The translations under genes were made by a program, and so were the position numbers. A stretch of DNA of 22,723 nucleotides from VFMC01 sp031400715. Lineage in GTDB: Bacteria > Actinomycetota > Acidimicrobiia > Acidimicrobiales > Ilumatobacteraceae. Numbering within the stretch: position 1 is the first letter of the stretch; every line of letters begins with the position of its first letter. The notes beneath the pieces are model-generated. The model searched no databases, was not told the origin of the DNA, and saw only the letters and a list, made by a program, of their open reading frames with translations. Location of the stretch: assembly GCA_031400715.1 (NCBI GenBank), contig JANNQK010000095.1, forward strand, positions 1 through 22,723, written 5' to 3'. Below are positions 14,990-22,723 of this stretch, one piece after another.

Positions 14990-17899
14990 GTGCTGCCCGT
15001 GATCGGGGCACTCCGCCCCTGGGCGGGCCCCGAGCAGCTGAGCATGCATCGCCTGCCGATGCACGTGCCGTTGTCGCTCGGCGATGACGCCCGAACGTCG
15101 CTCGATGGGCAATGGAGCTTCGAACTGTTCGACTCGCCGGAGTCGGTGCCTGAAACGGCCGTCCTCGGTGTCACCCCCACCGGCCGGACCGTGACGGTGC
15201 CCGGAAACTGGACGCTCCAGGACACGGGCGACCTCCCTCACTACACCAACGTGCAGATGCCGTTCCCCGGCCCACCGCCTGCGCTGCCGGCCCGCAATCC
15301 CACCGGCGTGTACCGGCGGAGCTTCACCATCGGTCGGGGCTGGAAGTCACATCGCGTGTGGCTCCACGTGGGCGGAGCCGAGAGCGTGCACGCGGTGTAC
15401 CTCAACGATCACTTCGTGGGGTACGGCACCGACAGCCGCCTGCCCAGCGAGTACGACATCACCGACCACCTCGTGTCCGGCCGCAACCACGTGGCGATCG
15501 TGGTGGTGCGGTTCAGCGCTCAGAGCTACGTCGAAGACCAGGATCAGTGGTGGATGGCCGGCCTGCACCGCAGCGTCCACATCGAGGCCCGCTCGCCCGT
15601 CCACGTGGCCGATGTCGAGGTCGACGCCGACCTGAGGCTCGCCGACGGAGTCGGTCTGCTGCGCGTGCACACCACCGTGGGCTTCACGGGCACGCCCACC
15701 GCCGGGTTCACCGTGCGCACGTGGGCCGAGTCCCTGACGGGAAAGCGCGTCGCCCGACCGCAGACATCGGCGGTGCCACATGCGTACGACGTGCCGTACG
15801 TGTTCGCCGGTCACCGGGTGGACGCAGCATGGGAACTGCCGAACATCGCACCCTGGAGCGCTGAATCACCCGCTCGCTATCGGGTGCACGTCGAACTGAT
15901 CCGACCCGACGGCATCGTGGCCGAGGCCACGTCGCAGGTCGTCGGATTCCGTCACGTCGAGGTGCGCGACCGTCAACTCCTCGTGAACGGCCAGCCCATC
16001 TGGATCTTCGGCGTCAACCGCCACGATCACCACCCCGACCGCGGCAAGGCGGTCACCGCGGCCGACATGCGTGCCGACCTGGAGGTCATGCGCCGGCACA
16101 ACATCACCGCGATCCGCACGTCGCACTACCCGAACGACTCGGCGTTCTACGACCTGTGCGACGAGCTGGGCATGTACGTGGTCGACGAATCCAACATCGA
16201 GAGCCACGCGTACAACACGAGCCTCTGCAACGACCCGCGCTACCTGGCGACCTGGGTCGCTCGCGGGTCGCGGATGGTGCAGCGTGACCGAAACCATCCC
16301 TCGGTCATCCTGTGGAGCCTCGGCAACGAGAGCGGTTACGGCACCAGTCACGACGCCCTGGCCGGGTGGATCCGCAAGCACGACCCCAGCCGACCGTTGC
16401 ACTACGAAGGCGCGCCGTTCCACGACGGATGGGTCAGTGGCGGAACGATGGCCAGCGATCTCGTGTGTCCGATGTACGCGCCGATCGACGCGATCGTGAA
16501 GTACGGCACGTCTGGCAAGGGCACGCGTCCTCTGATCCTCTGCGAGTACTCCCACGCGATGGGCAACTCCAACGGGTCGCTCGCCGACTACTGGGCGGCG
16601 ATCACGTCGACACCGGGTCTGCAGGGCGGATTCCTGTGGGAGTGGAAGGACCATGGCATCCGCCAGACCTTGCCCGATGGCACCGTGCGTCTGGCCTACG
16701 GCGGTCAGTTCGGCGAGACGCCCCACGACGGCAACTTCGTCGCGGACGGGCTGGTGTCGGCCGATCTCGCACCGCACCCGGCGATGCAGGAGGTCGCCTG
16801 GGTCTACCGGCCGGTGACGGTGGAGGCAGGTTCGCGGAAGGGCACGCTCCGCGTGACCAATCGTCAGTCCTTCGTCGACCTGACGGCGTTCAATGCTCGC
16901 TGGAGCCTGTTGGTCGACGGCGACGTGGTGCGCACCGGCACGCTGAAGCTGCCCGCCGTCGCGCCTCGATCCTCCGTCGAGGTGCCGATGCCCGTGCCCG
17001 TCCCCGCGACGTCGAGCTCGGTGCACCTGTCGGTGTGCTTCACGTTGCGTCGATCCACCTGGTACGCCGACGCCGGCCACCTGGCGGCGTGGGATCAGGT
17101 CACGCTGCGGGCGGCGAAGATGGCCAAGGTGGCCAAGGCGCGTCGCTTCACACCGGACGAACGACCGGCAGCGATCGACGAGCTGCTGGTGTCGCCGATC
17201 GAGTTGTGCATCTTCCGGGCACCGATCGACAACGACGGCTTCAAGCTGATGCCCGATCTGTCGCGCCGCATCCGCGTCGGCGGAACCTCGTTCGTGCATT
17301 GGCAGGACATCGGCGCCGACCGCCTGCCGGCGGAGGATCTCGTCGAGCACACCTGGTGCCGCTCGGTGTCGGAGTCTGCGGGCTCCGGCGGGGCATCCGT
17401 CGAGTACCGCCATCACGTCGTGGTGCCCGAACGCTGCGCCGACCTCGCCCGCGTGGGCATCACCTTCGCCCTGCCTGCCGGTTTCACGCAGCTTCGCTGG
17501 TTCGGGCGAGGGCCGGGCGAGAACTACCCCGATCGCAACAGCGGGTCACCGCTCGGCGTCTGGCACGGCGTGCCCGACTCACCGCCGTACCTCGTACCGC
17601 AAGAGTTCGGCCTGCGCACCGACTGCCGATGGTTCGAATGCATCGACCCGTCAGGCCGCGTCGTGCGCATCGACGTCGTGCAACCGGCGGTGCTGCACGT
17701 GTCGGCCACTCACCTCACGGTGCACGACCTCTACGAGGCTCGCACCGAGACCGAACTGCGCCCACGGCCGGAACTGATCGTGCACGTCGACGTCGCTCAT
17801 CGAGGGCTCGGCACCGCGAGTTGTGGGCCCGATGTGTTGCCGCAGTACAAGCTGTCGCCGGGAACCTACGACTTCGCCTACCGCCTCACCGTGTCCTGA
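14990..17899 (+). CDS. lacZ: GH2 beta-galactosidase
   Basis: The product has 969 residues and follows the LacZ layout: jelly-roll sugar-binding domain, immunoglobulin-like domain, (beta/alpha)8 catalytic barrel, second Ig-like domain and C-terminal beta-sandwich. Catalytic residues are clear: acid/base Glu447 in LGNESGYG and nucleophile Glu519 in ILCEYSHAMGNS. The magnesium ligands of E. coli LacZ match Glu404 and His406 (ESNIESH). The C-terminal loop reads TASCGPDVLPQY where the E. coli enzyme has its Trp999 loop, a variant seen in non-enteric homologues. No signal peptide, so cytosolic. It would cleave lactose-like beta-galactosides; natural substrates in this organism are unknown. GTG 14990 follows the transpeptidase stop by three bases, so the two genes are likely one operon. 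Confidence 0.93.
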   Translation: MLPVIGALRPWAGPEQLSMHRLPMHVPLSLGDDARTSLDGQWSFELFDSPESVPETAVLGVTPTGRTVTVPGNWTLQDTGDLPHYTNVQMPFPGPPPALPARNPTGVYRRSFTIGRGWKSHRVWLHVGGAESVHAVYLNDHFVGYGTDSRLPSEYDITDHLVSGRNHVAIVVVRFSAQSYVEDQDQWWMAGLHRSVHIEARSPVHVADVEVDADLRLADGVGLLRVHTTVGFTGTPTAGFTVRTWAESLTGKRVARPQTSAVPHAYDVPYVFAGHRVDAAWELPNIAPWSAESPARYRVHVELIRPDGIVAEATSQVVGFRHVEVRDRQLLVNGQPIWIFGVNRHDHHPDRGKAVTAADMRADLEVMRRHNITAIRTSHYPNDSAFYDLCDELGMYVVDESNIESHAYNTSLCNDPRYLATWVARGSRMVQRDRNHPSVILWSLGNESGYGTSHDALAGWIRKHDPSRPLHYEGAPFHDGWVSGGTMASDLVCPMYAPIDAIVKYGTSGKGTRPLILCEYSHAMGNSNGSLADYWAAITSTPGLQGGFLWEWKDHGIRQTLPDGTVRLAYGGQFGETPHDGNFVADGLVSADLAPHPAMQEVAWVYRPVTVEAGSRKGTLRVTNRQSFVDLTAFNARWSLLVDGDVVRTGTLKLPAVAPRSSVEVPMPVPVPATSSSVHLSVCFTLRRSTWYADAGHLAAWDQVTLRAAKMAKVAKARRFTPDERPAAIDELLVSPIELCIFRAPIDNDGFKLMPDLSRRIRVGGTSFVHWQDIGADRLPAEDLVEHTWCRSVSESAGSGGASVEYRHHVVVPERCADLARVGITFALPAGFTQLRWFGRGPGENYPDRNSGSPLGVWHGVPDSPPYLVPQEFGLRTDCRWFECIDPSGRVVRIDVVQPAVLHVSATHLTVHDLYEARTETELRPRPELIVHVDVAHRGLGTASCGPDVLPQYKLSPGTYDFAYRLTVS

Positions 17900-17908
17900 C
17901 CAGCGAAC

Positions 17909-17943
17909 GGCGCCGATCACGAGGCATCTCATCGGGTGGCGCC
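17909..17943. terminator. Hairpin between convergent genes, possible terminator
   Basis: GGCGCCGAT (17909-17917) can pair with ATC...GGCGCC (17931-17943) around an inner GAG/CTC stem with a GCAT loop; a CAC and a GGGT bulge interrupt it. It fills the 54-bp gap between the beta-galactosidase stop and the MBL-Rieske stop. No T-tract is present. Confidence 0.35.
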
Positions 17944-17953
17944 GGAATCGGGA

Positions 17954-19504
17954 TCACGCGCGGCGGATGACGAGCTTGCGGTTGGCCGCGTTCAGGCACT
18001 CACCCGTCTCGAGGTCGAACTTCCAGCCGTGCAGCGTGCACACGAGGTGATCGCCGTCGATCTCGCCGAACACGGCCAGGTCGGCTTGGCGGTGAGGGCA
18101 CAGGCGCTCGCACACATGGTCACCGATGTGGATCTCCTCGCCGGCCAAGCCGGTGCGGTCCGGGTCGGCTTTGCGCAGCGCCTCGGCTTCGGTGCGCCGC
18201 ATGCGTTCCACCGACAGCGACTTGAAGAAGTTGTAGACGTACTCGTTGTAGTTGCCTGCCCGCCATGCCGTGAAGCGTGCGGAGAGGAACAGCGCGTTGC
18301 TCCAGTCGACGGCCTTCTGGGCCACCACGGTCTCGACCAACTCGCGCTGAATGGTGAACCGGAACTCGTAGTCGTCGCCGGCGAAGGAGCGAACCTGACC
18401 GTTCGCGAAGTCGATGATGATCTCGACGTCGCCGGCCTGCAGCAGCACGTTCGCGCCCACGCCGGCACGCAACGTCGGCGCCATCGCCAACAGCGGCTCC
18501 CACCACGCCTTCACGGTGGCGAGGAGGTCGTCGCTCCGTGCCGTCCAGCCCGCCTTCGTCTCGGCCAGCCAGGGCAGGTAGTCGGCCTGGTAGCGCTCGA
18601 GGTACTCGCGCTTGTGCTCGAAGATCTCGGCGACGTCGCGGTCGGGCATCGGATGGGTGACCCGGACGCCGTCCGGTCCGATGTCGATCGCGGTACCGGG
18701 GATCGCGAGCACGCCGAGGCGACCCTCGCCGGCGAGGCGATCCATGAACACGCGCTGGTCGGGGAAGATGCTCAGCTCGTCGCCGTCGATCACGTTCAAC
18801 CCGAACAGTTCGGGATCCAAGAACGCGGGCGGACCGGCGCTCGGCACCACGGCGCGGGCCCCGACGGCCTCGACGTAGCGCATGGCGCGGGTGAGCTGAC
18901 TGTCGACCTTGAGGTCGACGAGCTCGCGCATCTTCTCGGGGGTCTCCTCGTACACCATCGGGTACCAGATCGCGCCGGAGTACTGGATCCAGTGGAGGTC
19001 GACCGGGCCGTGCGAGCGCAACGCGTCGAGGTCGCTGGTGCGGCAGTCGTTCTGGTTCACCAGGCGAGACACACCGTCGCTCACGACGAGCGCCGAGTCG
19101 CCCCCGGGGCCGTCGGTGATGCTCACCTCGACATGGATCGCGATCCGCAGGTCGCCGTTCAGCTGCACCTCTTCGCCGTCGTTGGTGCGGATGAACGTGG
19201 TGAATCCCATGTCGCGCAGGCGTCGTTCGAGTTCGCGGGTCGGGTACCCGGGGAGCAACACCGTGACATCACGGCTGACGTGATGCGGCAGCCACGTCTC
19301 GTCGAGGTGATCGCCGTGGATGTGGCTGATGTACAGGTAGTCGGGGTGCTCGATTGCGTGCTGCAGCTCGGGTCTGAGCTGATCGTTGCGGGGGAACACG
19401 AACCACGACCCGAAGAACGCAGGCTCGAACCACGGGTCGCACGTGATCGATCCGAAGGCGGTCTCGATCAGGATGCCGGCATGACCGATGGAGATGGCGC
19501 GCAC
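17954..19504 (-). CDS. MBL-fold plus Rieske protein, candidate UDP-MurNAc hydroxylase (NamH-like)
   Basis: The product has 516 residues. The N-terminal part is a metallo-beta-lactamase-like domain with HIHGDH at 61-66 and NQNDC further on, as in the UlaG/CMP-NeuAc-hydroxylase group. The C-terminal 60 residues are a Rieske [2Fe-2S] domain: Cys469-x-His471 and Cys489-x2-His492, 17 residues apart. Rieske plus MBL is the architecture of mycobacterial NamH, which hydroxylates UDP-MurNAc to make N-glycolyl muramic acid, and of animal CMAH, where the Rieske part comes first. I call it NamH-like from this architecture and an actinobacterial setting; another amide-hydroxylating monooxygenase is possible. 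The GTG start at 19504 has no Shine-Dalgarno but a TACCGT box eight bases upstream. It is convergent with lacZ. Confidence 0.78.
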   Translation of the reverse strand: MRAISIGHAGILIETAFGSITCDPWFEPAFFGSWFVFPRNDQLRPELQHAIEHPDYLYISHIHGDHLDETWLPHHVSRDVTVLLPGYPTRELERRLRDMGFTTFIRTNDGEEVQLNGDLRIAIHVEVSITDGPGGDSALVVSDGVSRLVNQNDCRTSDLDALRSHGPVDLHWIQYSGAIWYPMVYEETPEKMRELVDLKVDSQLTRAMRYVEAVGARAVVPSAGPPAFLDPELFGLNVIDGDELSIFPDQRVFMDRLAGEGRLGVLAIPGTAIDIGPDGVRVTHPMPDRDVAEIFEHKREYLERYQADYLPWLAETKAGWTARSDDLLATVKAWWEPLLAMAPTLRAGVGANVLLQAGDVEIIIDFANGQVRSFAGDDYEFRFTIQRELVETVVAQKAVDWSNALFLSARFTAWRAGNYNEYVYNFFKSLSVERMRRTEAEALRKADPDRTGLAGEEIHIGDHVCERLCPHRQADLAVFGEIDGDHLVCTLHGWKFDLETGECLNAANRKLVIRRA

Positions 19505-19512
19505 GACCGTCG

Positions 19513-19518
19513 ACGGTA
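19513..19518 (-). promoter_or_regulatory. Candidate -10 box for leaderless MBL-Rieske transcript
   Basis: On the minus strand TACCGT is followed by eight bases and then the GTG at 19504. The sequence between has no Shine-Dalgarno. Confidence 0.4.
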
Positions 19519-19607
19519 GCGGGCCGGGCGTCGGCGCGCCTGCAGGCCGTTGGGCCGAAGGTCACATCTCCGCAGCCCCGAGGGGCCGCATCATGCGATG
19601 GCCGGGA

Positions 19608-20147
19608 TCAGGCGACGGGCGGGTCGGTGTACTGCTGACCCGCGCGTGACACGTGCTCGGTCCAGGTGCCACCGTCCCAGTAGCGAAGCTCGAAACGGCC
19701 AGCAGGGTCGGCATACCAGCCGGCGGGCACGGCGGGCACGGCTGCCGCTGCGGGCGCCGGTGTGTAGGCCGTCGTGGCAGCGGGCGTGTAGGTGCTGGCC
19801 GGCATCGGGTCGACGACGGCGACTGCCGGGGCGGGCTCGGGAGCCACGGCCCACCCGGCCGGTTCGGCGGCGGCGGGTTCGGGGGCGGGCGCCGGCTCGG
19901 GCTCCACCACGGCTGCGGGCTCGTACGACGCGACGGCGGCCTCCACCACGGGCACGGAGCCGCTGCTGGTGTCGACCGCGCTCGCGCTGGACACACCGGT
20001 CGACTCACGGCTCAAGAACGCCGTGACGTCACCGCCGGTGGAGACGATGCTGACGACCGACCAGCCGTCTGCGGACTTGTCGGTGAGCTTGGTCGCGAGT
20101 GCTGCGGGGTCGTACGAGGACGAGCTGACGGTGGTGAACTCCTGCAT
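19608..20147 (-). CDS. DUF2510 domain protein with Ala/Pro-rich centre
   Basis: The product has 179 residues. The N-terminal 48 residues (MQEFTTVSSSSYDPAALATK onward) look like a small alpha-beta domain, resembling DUF4177-type short domains. A long Ala/Pro/Glu-rich disordered region (about 50-140) follows. The C-terminal end is a DUF2510 module (142-169) with GWYADPAGRFELRYWDG and a following WTEHV, an actinobacterial motif often found at protein termini and of unknown function. No signal peptide or membrane helix is seen. ATG 20147 is chosen because it is the first Met giving the compact N-terminal domain and because a TAGCAT box lies eight bases upstream. The role is unknown. Confidence 0.8.
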   Translation of the reverse strand: MQEFTTVSSSSYDPAALATKLTDKSADGWSVVSIVSTGGDVTAFLSRESTGVSSASAVDTSSGSVPVVEAAVASYEPAAVVEPEPAPAPEPAAAEPAGWAVAPEPAPAVAVVDPMPASTYTPAATTAYTPAPAAAAVPAVPAGWYADPAGRFELRYWDGGTWTEHVSRAGQQYTDPPVA

Positions 20148-20155
20148 GGGGGTGG

Positions 20156-20161
20156 ATGCTA
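20156..20161 (-). promoter_or_regulatory. Candidate -10 box for leaderless DUF2510 transcript
   Basis: On the minus strand TAGCAT is followed by CCACCCCC and then ATG at 20147: again TANNNT, eight bases, start codon. The C-rich spacer excludes a Shine-Dalgarno site. Confidence 0.45.
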
Positions 20162-20275
20162 ACGCAATCGTCAAGGGGAATCGCCCGCCGCGTTCGCACG
20201 GGGTCTCAGAGTGAAGGTTCTGCGGCGACTCGCCGATCCGCGGCGACCCCGTTCTCAAGTGGCAGGTGTGCCGCG

Positions 20276-21001
20276 TCAGGTGTGCAGGACGAGCGCGTGG
20301 ACGTCGGTGTCGCCGGGCGGACCGTCGAAGCGAACCTCGCCGTCGGTGAGCGCGATCAACCGATCTGCCCGGGTGACGAAGCCGAGCTCGTGGGTCGCGA
20401 CCACGAGTGCGGCGCCGCGGGCGTGAGCTTCGTCGAACAAGCCGAGCAGCGCCGACTTGCCCGCTTCGTCCAACCCGACGAACGGCTCGTCGACCAACAA
20501 CAGGGTGAACGGCCGAACGAAGGCGATGGCGATGGCAGCCTTCTGTCGCAAACCGCGACTGAACGTGGTGGGGAGCTGATCGAAGCGGTCGGTCAGGCCG
20601 AGGGCACCGACCAGTCGCTCCGCGGTGCCCAGCCAGTCCTGCACGCCGTGCATGCGCGCCACGAACTCGAGGTGCTCGCGGAGCGACAGATCGTCGTAGA
20701 ACGTGGGGTGGTCGGCCAAGTACGCCAGCTCGGCCCGGGCCTGCATCGAACCGCCCGGCTGACCGTGCACTTCCACCGTGCCACCGCTGGGATCGAGCAA
20801 CCCGGCGAGCATGCGCATGAACGTCGTCTTGCCACTTCCGTTGTGGCCCACGAGCGCAACGAGTTGTCCGGCGGGCACCTCGAGGCTCAGCGGTGCGAGC
20901 GCGGGCCGGTCGTGTTCTGATCCCCCATGCGATCCCCCGTGCGATCCCCCGTACGATTTGGTGAGTTCGTGGACGGCCAGGGCCGGTGGTGAAGCGGTCA
21001 T
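20276..21001 (-). CDS. ABC transporter ATP-binding protein
   Basis: The product has 241 residues, the size of a single-nucleotide-binding-domain exporter ATPase. Walker A GHNGSGKT is at 52-59, the signature region reads FSRGLRQK (147-154), Walker B LLLVDEP ends with Asp171-Glu172, and the switch His204 lies in ATHE. The position of the usual Q-loop Gln holds Asp97 (YLADHPTFYDDLS), as in several exporter ATPases of the CcmA/drug-export type. An insertion of GGSHGGSHGGS (18-28) between the first strand and Walker A is encoded by a 12-bp tandem repeat. The ATG overlaps the permease stop by four bases (ATGA), so the pair is translated together and forms one transporter. The transported substrate is unknown. 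Confidence 0.92.
   Translation of the reverse strand: MTASPPALAVHELTKSYGGSHGGSHGGSEHDRPALAPLSLEVPAGQLVALVGHNGSGKTTFMRMLAGLLDPSGGTVEVHGQPGGSMQARAELAYLADHPTFYDDLSLREHLEFVARMHGVQDWLGTAERLVGALGLTDRFDQLPTTFSRGLRQKAAIAIAFVRPFTLLLVDEPFVGLDEAGKSALLGLFDEAHARGAALVVATHELGFVTRADRLIALTDGEVRFDGPPGDTDVHALVLHT
20919..20954 (-). repeat. 12-bp tandem repeat inside the ABC ATPase gene
   Basis: Three 12-bp units (GATCCCCCATGC, GATCCCCCGTGC, GATCCCCCGTAC on the plus strand) run head to tail and encode the Gly-Gly-Ser-His insertion near the N-terminus. Units differ by one base each, which suggests recent slippage. Confidence 0.88.
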
Positions 21002-22683
21002 CGAGCACTCCGTTGTTGCTGGGTCTGGGCGCGTCCTTCGGCCATGAACGCCTTGATCTTGCGCCGGGCGCGATCGCGGTACTTCACCCAGGCGGCGGTG
21101 AGCACGGTCAGGAGCCCGACGGCGACGCATCCGCGGACGGCGTTCGCGAGAGGATCGGTGGTGCCGTTGTCGATCGCCGAACGAACGCCGAGTGCCATCG
21201 CTGCGCCGATCGCGCTGATCACGAGCGGGATCAGCGTTCGGATGACCGTGGTGAACCCGGCCATCTCGGGCGGCAGGTACACCTCCTGGTTGGTGCTCGA
21301 CATCGGGTCGGGAGCGTCGCGGACGATGCTGATCGCGGCACCGGACGCCCCCGCGAAGACAGCGGCGATGCCGAGCAGGATCGCCACAGGGATGGCCGAT
21401 CCGATGCGCTCGCCGTCGGTCACGAGCGCATCGAACACGACGGCGGCAGCTGCGCCGATGATCGTGAACACGACGAGGACCACAGCTGGCGCTGCCAGGT
21501 GGCGAACCATCAACTCGCCGCGCTCCATCGGGAAGCTGTCGGTGCGATCGGGTTGATCCACCTCTTGCGACAACGGCTCCATCACCTCGAGGCCCAGCAC
21601 GAAGGTGCACACGAGGGTGCCGAACAGCGCCGGAGCCGTGCCATGGATGACTGCGACCTGGCAGCCCGCAGCGCCGAGTGTGAGGGCGACCATGCGGATG
21701 AGTCTCCCCGCCGGAAGACGCAGCAAGCTGTGCCACCCGCGGCGCCAGATCGCGGGTCCGTGCCCGAGGAAGGCGAGGCGCACCCATGGATCGCGCCGGG
21801 TGTGCTCGTACGAGAGTTGACGGCGCAGCAGGATCACCGTGCGCAGGTCCTGCATGGTCACCGCGAAGCGAAGCTGTGCCACCAGGCTGCTCCGGCGGGC
21901 CAGCGCTTCGAGTGAGGTGCGCGCCACCGACAGCACTCCGATGGTGACGAGCACTGCGGTGAGCACCAGTGGGATCACGTCGATGCCTCGCTGGCGCCAT
22001 CCCCACAGGCCGAGGCTGCCGGCGAGGTTCCCAGGACCCGGGATGCCGGTCGCGATCGCAGATGCCTGCCAGCCCACCGCGACCAGGCCGACGACCGTGG
22101 TGAGGAGCAGGGGGATGCGCACGGCGTGGGCGACCAGGGCGGCTCCCACCCACAGGAGGGCGACGTCGAGACCGAACAGGCCGCCACCCGCGAACCAGGC
22201 GATCGGCGTGCCGGGCAGACGTCGTCCGGCCAGCTGCGCCAGGCACGCAGCGACACCGACGCCTGCGAAGGCCGCGCTGCGCAACCGCTGAACGGTGGGG
22301 CGCAACAGTGCCGCCCGACGAGGTACGGGAGCCAACATCACATGGGTGACGTCGGCCGCCTCCAGTGCCAGCGGCCCTCCTTGGGAGCCGCTGCGCAGTC
22401 CTGCGATGAACGCCAGGACGGCGACCATGCCGAGGATCGCAGGTGCGTGCTCGGCAACGTTCTGGGCCTGGTCGGCGCTCAGCTCGACATCGCCCACGAG
22501 ATCGCTCAACCAGAGCAGCACGATCCCGCCGAACAAGCCCACGACATACACCTTGTACGCCGCGTCGAACCACTCGATGTCGCCCAGGCGATGACGTTTT
22601 CGTGTGGCTCGAAGGGCATACATGGCGGCCACGCCGGTGCTCGTCGCCTCGGGCGCGGTGGGGGTCATGGGCGTGTCGAGCAC
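20998..22683 (-). CDS. Polytopic membrane protein, permease of the ABC exporter
   Basis: The product has 561 residues and about ten to twelve hydrophobic segments, the first near residues 46-65 and the last near 520-540, ending in a basic tail (KYRDRARRKIKAF). A soluble stretch near the middle (about 265-330) is rich in Arg. I recognise no specific permease family with confidence; the four-base overlap with the ATPase gene makes it the membrane partner of an exporter, and an ABC-2-type or DUF6297-type protein would fit. GTG 22683 is the first start in the window, five bases after a possible upstream stop; ATG 22668 is an alternative. Neither start has a strong Shine-Dalgarno. The frame stays open to the right window edge, so an even earlier start outside the window cannot be excluded. 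Confidence 0.8.
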   Translation of the reverse strand: MLDTPMTPTAPEATSTGVAAMYALRATRKRHRLGDIEWFDAAYKVYVVGLFGGIVLLWLSDLVGDVELSADQAQNVAEHAPAILGMVAVLAFIAGLRSGSQGGPLALEAADVTHVMLAPVPRRAALLRPTVQRLRSAAFAGVGVAACLAQLAGRRLPGTPIAWFAGGGLFGLDVALLWVGAALVAHAVRIPLLLTTVVGLVAVGWQASAIATGIPGPGNLAGSLGLWGWRQRGIDVIPLVLTAVLVTIGVLSVARTSLEALARRSSLVAQLRFAVTMQDLRTVILLRRQLSYEHTRRDPWVRLAFLGHGPAIWRRGWHSLLRLPAGRLIRMVALTLGAAGCQVAVIHGTAPALFGTLVCTFVLGLEVMEPLSQEVDQPDRTDSFPMERGELMVRHLAAPAVVLVVFTIIGAAAAVVFDALVTDGERIGSAIPVAILLGIAAVFAGASGAAISIVRDAPDPMSSTNQEVYLPPEMAGFTTVIRTLIPLVISAIGAAMALGVRSAIDNGTTDPLANAVRGCVAVGLLTVLTAAWVKYRDRARRKIKAFMAEGRAQTQQQRSAR

Positions 22684-22685
22684 GT

Positions 22686-22723
22686 TCAGCCGCCCATGTC
22701 GGCCGGGCGCTCCGGATCGGACG
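22686..22723 (-). CDS. Possible 3' end of an upstream gene (partial)
   Basis: On the minus strand one frame entering the window reads SDPERPADMGG and then a TGA at 22688-22686, two bases before the GTG of the permease gene. This spacing is what an operon neighbour would show, but 11 codons are too few to prove coding. Confidence 0.3.
   Translation of the reverse strand, partial: SDPERPADMGG

Noticed and set aside
17936..19519. Long plus-strand open frame of 527 codons
   Set aside because: It mirrors the MBL-Rieske gene, whose motifs (HIHGDH, Rieske Cys/His) are unambiguous on the minus strand.

Overview
The window is GC-rich bacterial chromosome, densely coded on both strands, with many GTG starts, several start codons lacking a Shine-Dalgarno sequence but preceded by a TANNNT box, a DUF2510-type protein and a Rieske/metallo-beta-lactamase protein of the actinobacterial NamH type. 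I infer a high-GC actinobacterium, most likely of the Acidimicrobiia (Ilumatobacter-like). That placement is inference from gene style, not a database match. I see no phage, transposase, CRISPR array, rRNA or tRNA.

Layout. 1-109 (-): start of an unrecognised acidic protein. 293-2090 (+): a cyclic-nucleotide-binding-domain protein followed by an AglD2/UPF0104-type membrane protein. 2157-3938 (+): DEAD-box RNA helicase with a DbpA-type C-terminal domain. 4007-5388 (-): a DUF6285 protein overlapping an aminoglycoside-phosphotransferase-like kinase. 5612-7366 (+): D-aminoacylase-type amidohydrolase, flanked on both sides by two inverted copies of a 43-bp hairpin repeat. 7440-9366 (-): YhhN/TMEM86 membrane protein, then a beta-lactamase-fold lipoprotein. 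9448-9813 (+): limonene-epoxide-hydrolase-like enzyme. 9856-11943 (-): membrane GGDEF-EAL protein with a degenerate EAL domain. 12193-13781 (+): GluQ-type tRNA-modifying synthetase overlapping a 2-oxoglutarate/Fe(II) oxygenase. 13940-17899 (+): L,D-transpeptidase lipoprotein, then a GH2 beta-galactosidase. 17954-19504 (-): MBL-Rieske protein, candidate UDP-MurNAc hydroxylase. 19608-20147 (-): DUF2510 protein. 20276-22683 (-): ABC exporter permease and ATPase, preceded at the window edge by a possible gene end.

Functional themes. Several genes point at the cell envelope: the L,D-transpeptidase (3-3 peptidoglycan cross-links), the NamH-like enzyme (N-glycolyl muramic acid), the AglD2-type membrane protein, a penicillin-binding/beta-lactamase-fold lipoprotein and an ABC exporter. 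The rest is housekeeping or accessory metabolism: RNA helicase, tRNA Q34 glutamylation, c-di-GMP signalling, epoxide and D-amino-acid chemistry. Most of the window looks like ordinary chromosome. The parts most worth a second look are the paired hairpin repeats around the amidohydrolase, the recurring TANNNT-8-start (leaderless) layout, the GluQ/oxygenase overlap and the transpeptidase/beta-galactosidase pairing. I did not find a clear new defence or mobile system.
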